From Candidatus Treponema merdequi (GTDB taxonomy: Bacteria; Spirochaetota; Spirochaetia; Treponematales; Treponemataceae), in contig JAGHVB010000010.1 of assembly GCA_018064525.1 (NCBI GenBank), positions 104,684-137,551 on the forward strand: a stretch of DNA of 32,868 nucleotides, written 5' to 3'. Position 1 is the stretch's first letter; each line of letters begins with the position of its first letter. The notes under the pieces are model-generated. The model was given only the letters and a program-made list of their open reading frames with translations. It was not told the DNA's origin and searched no databases. The translations under genes were made by a program, and so were the position numbers. Positions 31,017-32,868 of this stretch are shown here, in pieces.

Positions 31017-32765
31017 GTCGTCCCCCTTTGACGTAATTGACAAATTACGCTTAATTTTCCTTGTTGTAGTCATTTCAAGAGCCTTATCCAGAACTATAAT
31101 CCTGGAAATTCGGGCATAAGGCTGTAATGTCTTATTTACTTTATCGACAATTGCCTTAATTTCTTCATAGACTATTTTATTTTCTGAAGCGTCTTCACGT
31201 TTTACCTGAAGTCTTGCAAGTAAATCGTTTGAAGGATAAATCAAAGCTTCAATCTCTTCTGACTTATGATCTTTATCGGCAATAAAGCCTCGGACCATTA
31301 TCTGTTCAACATCGTAGTAAAGCTGAAATGAATCTTCAATTTCTTCCGGATAAACGTTTTTTCCGCCATCAGTTACAATAATATTTTTTGCACGTCCAGA
31401 AAGCATAAGATAATGTTCTCTGTCCATCCAACCAAGATCGCCTGTTTTAAAGAAACCGTCTTCAGTAAATACCTTTTTTGTTTCCTCAGGCATGTTATAG
31501 TAGCCCTGCATTACCATAGGACCTTTAACTACTATTTCCCCAATTCCCTCCTCATTTTTGTTGATGATTTTGATTTCTTCCCATGGAGAAAAATCAAGTC
31601 CGACACTTTCTGCTTTAAAGTGTTCCAAAGGATTTAAAGTGATGATTGGAGAAGTTTCTGTAAGACCATATCCCTGTATAAAATCAATTCCTAATGCATT
31701 GTAACCTTTGACCACGCTTGGAGCAAGAGGACCACCACCACAAATCGCAACGCGTACTGTTGAAATATTTGCGGCTTCAAGAATTGATTTTAATAGAACA
31801 CGTCCAATATTTTTTCCTGTCATTTTTTTAATTAAATAACAGAAATTAATAAGAAGTTTAACTATAACTTTAACAAAATTACCTTTTGACTCAATTCCTT
31901 TCATAATTCCAGTCAAAAGTTTGTTATATAAAAGTGGAACGCCAAGCATGATTGTTATTCCACCTTCACGAAGTTCTTTCATAAGACGGCTTACTGCCAT
32001 GCTTTTTCCAAACACAATCGATGCTCCGCTTGATAACGGATTGATAAGCGCAGCCTGCATTGTATAACCATGATGAATTGGAAGCAAAGCATAAAAGACA
32101 TCTTTTTCTGTATGAATAAGATTTGACTGTGCAATAAAACAGTCAGAAACAAGATTTTCATGACTCAGCATTACACCTTTAGGAGAACCTGTTGTTCCTG
32201 ATGTAAAAAGGATTGCTGCTGTATCTTTGTAATTTACTTTTTTGAACTCTGCTTTTTTTACTGATTTTAAATTGTAAACATATTTGTCAGCAATTTTTTT
32301 TGAAATGGAATATATTCTGCACGAAGTTTTCTTTTTTGAATAAACAAGATATTTTTCTTCATCTACGAAAAACAATACAGGTTTTGCAGCCTGTAAAAGA
32401 TTATCGATTTCTCTTTCATGAAGCGCACAATCAATCGGAACTATAATTGCACCTGCCAGCATTGCAGCAAAATAAGTTGTTGCCCATTCCGGAGAATTTT
32501 TTCCAGAAACTGCAACTCTATCACCCTGCTTTACACCATTGCATATCATCCAGTTTGCAAGGTTTTCGACATTATTCCAAACCTGATTATATGTTAAAAC
32601 ATTTTTTATACCGTTGTCTGTAAAATCGATAAAACATGGTCTGTCACCAAAACGAAGTTGAGACACATGTAACATCTCTGGCAATGTTGGCCATGTTGAG
32701 TCAAAAATTTTTCCTCTGAACTCATCTAAAAATTTCCATGCAACTTCTGTTCTAATTGGTTTCAT
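30741..32765 (-). CDS. AMP-forming acyl-CoA synthetase fused in frame to a histone H1-like Lys/Ala/Pro tail
   Basis: The start is ATG 32765, with GAGG 6 nt upstream, giving 674 residues ([12 protein letters not shown]). Residues 1-574 form a complete adenylate-forming enzyme: the P-loop [10 protein letters not shown] at 188-197, YGLTETSP at 366-373, TGDLG at 441-445, and the C-terminal TTTRKIKRN at 566-574 with the probable catalytic Lys570. It should activate a carboxylate, probably a fatty acid, to acyl-AMP and acyl-CoA. The usual enzyme end is reached at about 574. After a nine-residue linker, Met584 begins 91 residues of repeating KPAAK-type units, as in bacterial H1-like DNA-binding proteins. 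No stop codon separates them. An ATG with a Shine-Dalgarno at the junction suggests that the tail is also made alone. The codon just before the junction is one base from a stop. Confidence 0.85.
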   Translation of the reverse strand: MKPIRTEVAWKFLDEFRGKIFDSTWPTLPEMLHVSQLRFGDRPCFIDFTDNGIKNVLTYNQVWNNVENLANWMICNGVKQGDRVAVSGKNSPEWATTYFAAMLAGAIIVPIDCALHEREIDNLLQAAKPVLFFVDEEKYLVYSKKKTSCRIYSISKKIADKYVYNLKSVKKAEFKKVNYKDTAAILFTSGTTGSPKGVMLSHENLVSDCFIAQSNLIHTEKDVFYALLPIHHGYTMQAALINPLSSGASIVFGKSMAVSRLMKELREGGITIMLGVPLLYNKLLTGIMKGIESKGNFVKVIVKLLINFCYLIKKMTGKNIGRVLLKSILEAANISTVRVAICGGGPLAPSVVKGYNALGIDFIQGYGLTETSPIITLNPLEHFKAESVGLDFSPWEEIKIINKNEEGIGEIVVKGPMVMQGYYNMPEETKKVFTEDGFFKTGDLGWMDREHYLMLSGRAKNIIVTDGGKNVYPEEIEDSFQLYYDVEQIMVRGFIADKDHKSEEIEALIYPSNDLLARLQVKREDASENKIVYEEIKAIVDKVNKTLQPYARISRIIVLDKALEMTTTRKIKRNLSITSKGDDMAETKKPAAKKPAAKKPAAKKPAAKKPAAKKPAAKKPAAKKPAAKKPAAKKAVAKKAPAKKAVAKKAPAKKTAAKKPAAKKAPAKKPAAKK
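30811..30870. repeat. Two 30-bp tandem units in the H1-like coding region
   Basis: 30811-30840 and 30841-30870 differ at one base (29 of 30 identical), each starting GCAGGTGCTTTTTTAGC. They encode [10 protein letters not shown] units. Confidence 0.85.
30871..30990. repeat. Perfect 60-bp tandem duplication in the H1-like coding region
   Basis: Four 30-bp units that start GCTGCTGGTTT lie end to end. Units 1 and 3 are identical and units 2 and 4 are identical, differing from the others by a single T to C, so 30871-30930 and 30931-30990 are exact 60-bp copies. Each 60 bp encodes 20 residues of KPAAK repeats. Confidence 0.92.
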
Positions 32766-32777
32766 CAAATTCCTCAA

Positions 32778-32868
32778 TTAACTTTTTTTTAATTAATAAT
32801 TACATTTTATCACTAATTAAAAAAAAATACAAAATAAATTTTATATATTAATAAGAAAAAAAAGATTA
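32778..32868. other. AT-rich upstream region of the acyl-CoA synthetase gene
   Basis: The last 91 bases are almost only A and T. They must hold the promoter of the minus-strand synthetase gene, but the low complexity gives many weak -10-like boxes and no box that I would single out. I see no gene here. Confidence 0.4.

Overview
The window looks like chromosomal DNA of a Treponema-type spirochaete. It is AT-rich, its lipoprotein signals end in the loose spirochaetal lipobox (for example LFLFSC or VLFMSC), and several proteins (the large lipoprotein, the histone H1-like tail, the CHASE2 cyclase, the LacI-like histidine kinase) are of types I associate with Treponema. This is judged from protein character only; no database search was possible. 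Genes are tightly packed, no gap exceeds about 300 bases, and I found no rRNA, tRNA, CRISPR array or insertion sequence.

Layout. Bases 1-5152 hold housekeeping genes: a truncated rsmE-like methyltransferase and a lipoprotein C-terminal protease on the minus strand, then divergently a MinD/ParA-like ATPase, lgt and tyrS. A 150-bp imperfect palindrome (5171-5320) separates tyrS from a minus-strand efflux operon (tolC-like, hlyD-like, ABC ATPase, MacB-like permease; 9830 down to 5338). Upstream of it are a methyltransferase, a 77-residue protein and a four-TM protein. Next comes a minus-strand envelope cluster (small secreted protein, probable beta-barrel, FecR-domain protein; 13779 down to 11435), divergent from a CHASE2 adenylate cyclase (13876-16605). 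A large lipoprotein gene (16617-18950) precedes fabZ and a fabD-fabG pair, all on the minus strand. A polysaccharide deacetylase lipoprotein and a small secreted protein (23080 down to 21716) are divergent from an unusual two-component system (23239-25934). The right end has a degenerate membrane cyclase, an NSS-family sodium symporter, pyrE, and an acyl-CoA synthetase fused in frame to a lysine/alanine-rich histone H1-like tail.

The most notable points are these. (1) The acyl-CoA synthetase reads without a stop into an H1-like protein that has its own Shine-Dalgarno and ATG, so one locus may give two products. (2) The cyclase homologue at 25935-28181 has lost every catalytic position I can align and is probably a signalling pseudoenzyme, while the CHASE2 cyclase at 13876 keeps them all. 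(3) fabZ and fabD share a TGACA-N13-TGTCA palindrome and a second leader element, suggesting a common fatty-acid regulator. (4) Four genes have promoter-like -10 boxes only 6-7 nt before the start codon and no Shine-Dalgarno, suggesting leaderless mRNAs; two of them are divergent and share an overlapping -35 region. (5) A soluble LacI-type sensor is fused to a NarL-type histidine kinase, beside a small operator-like palindrome facing the deacetylase genes.
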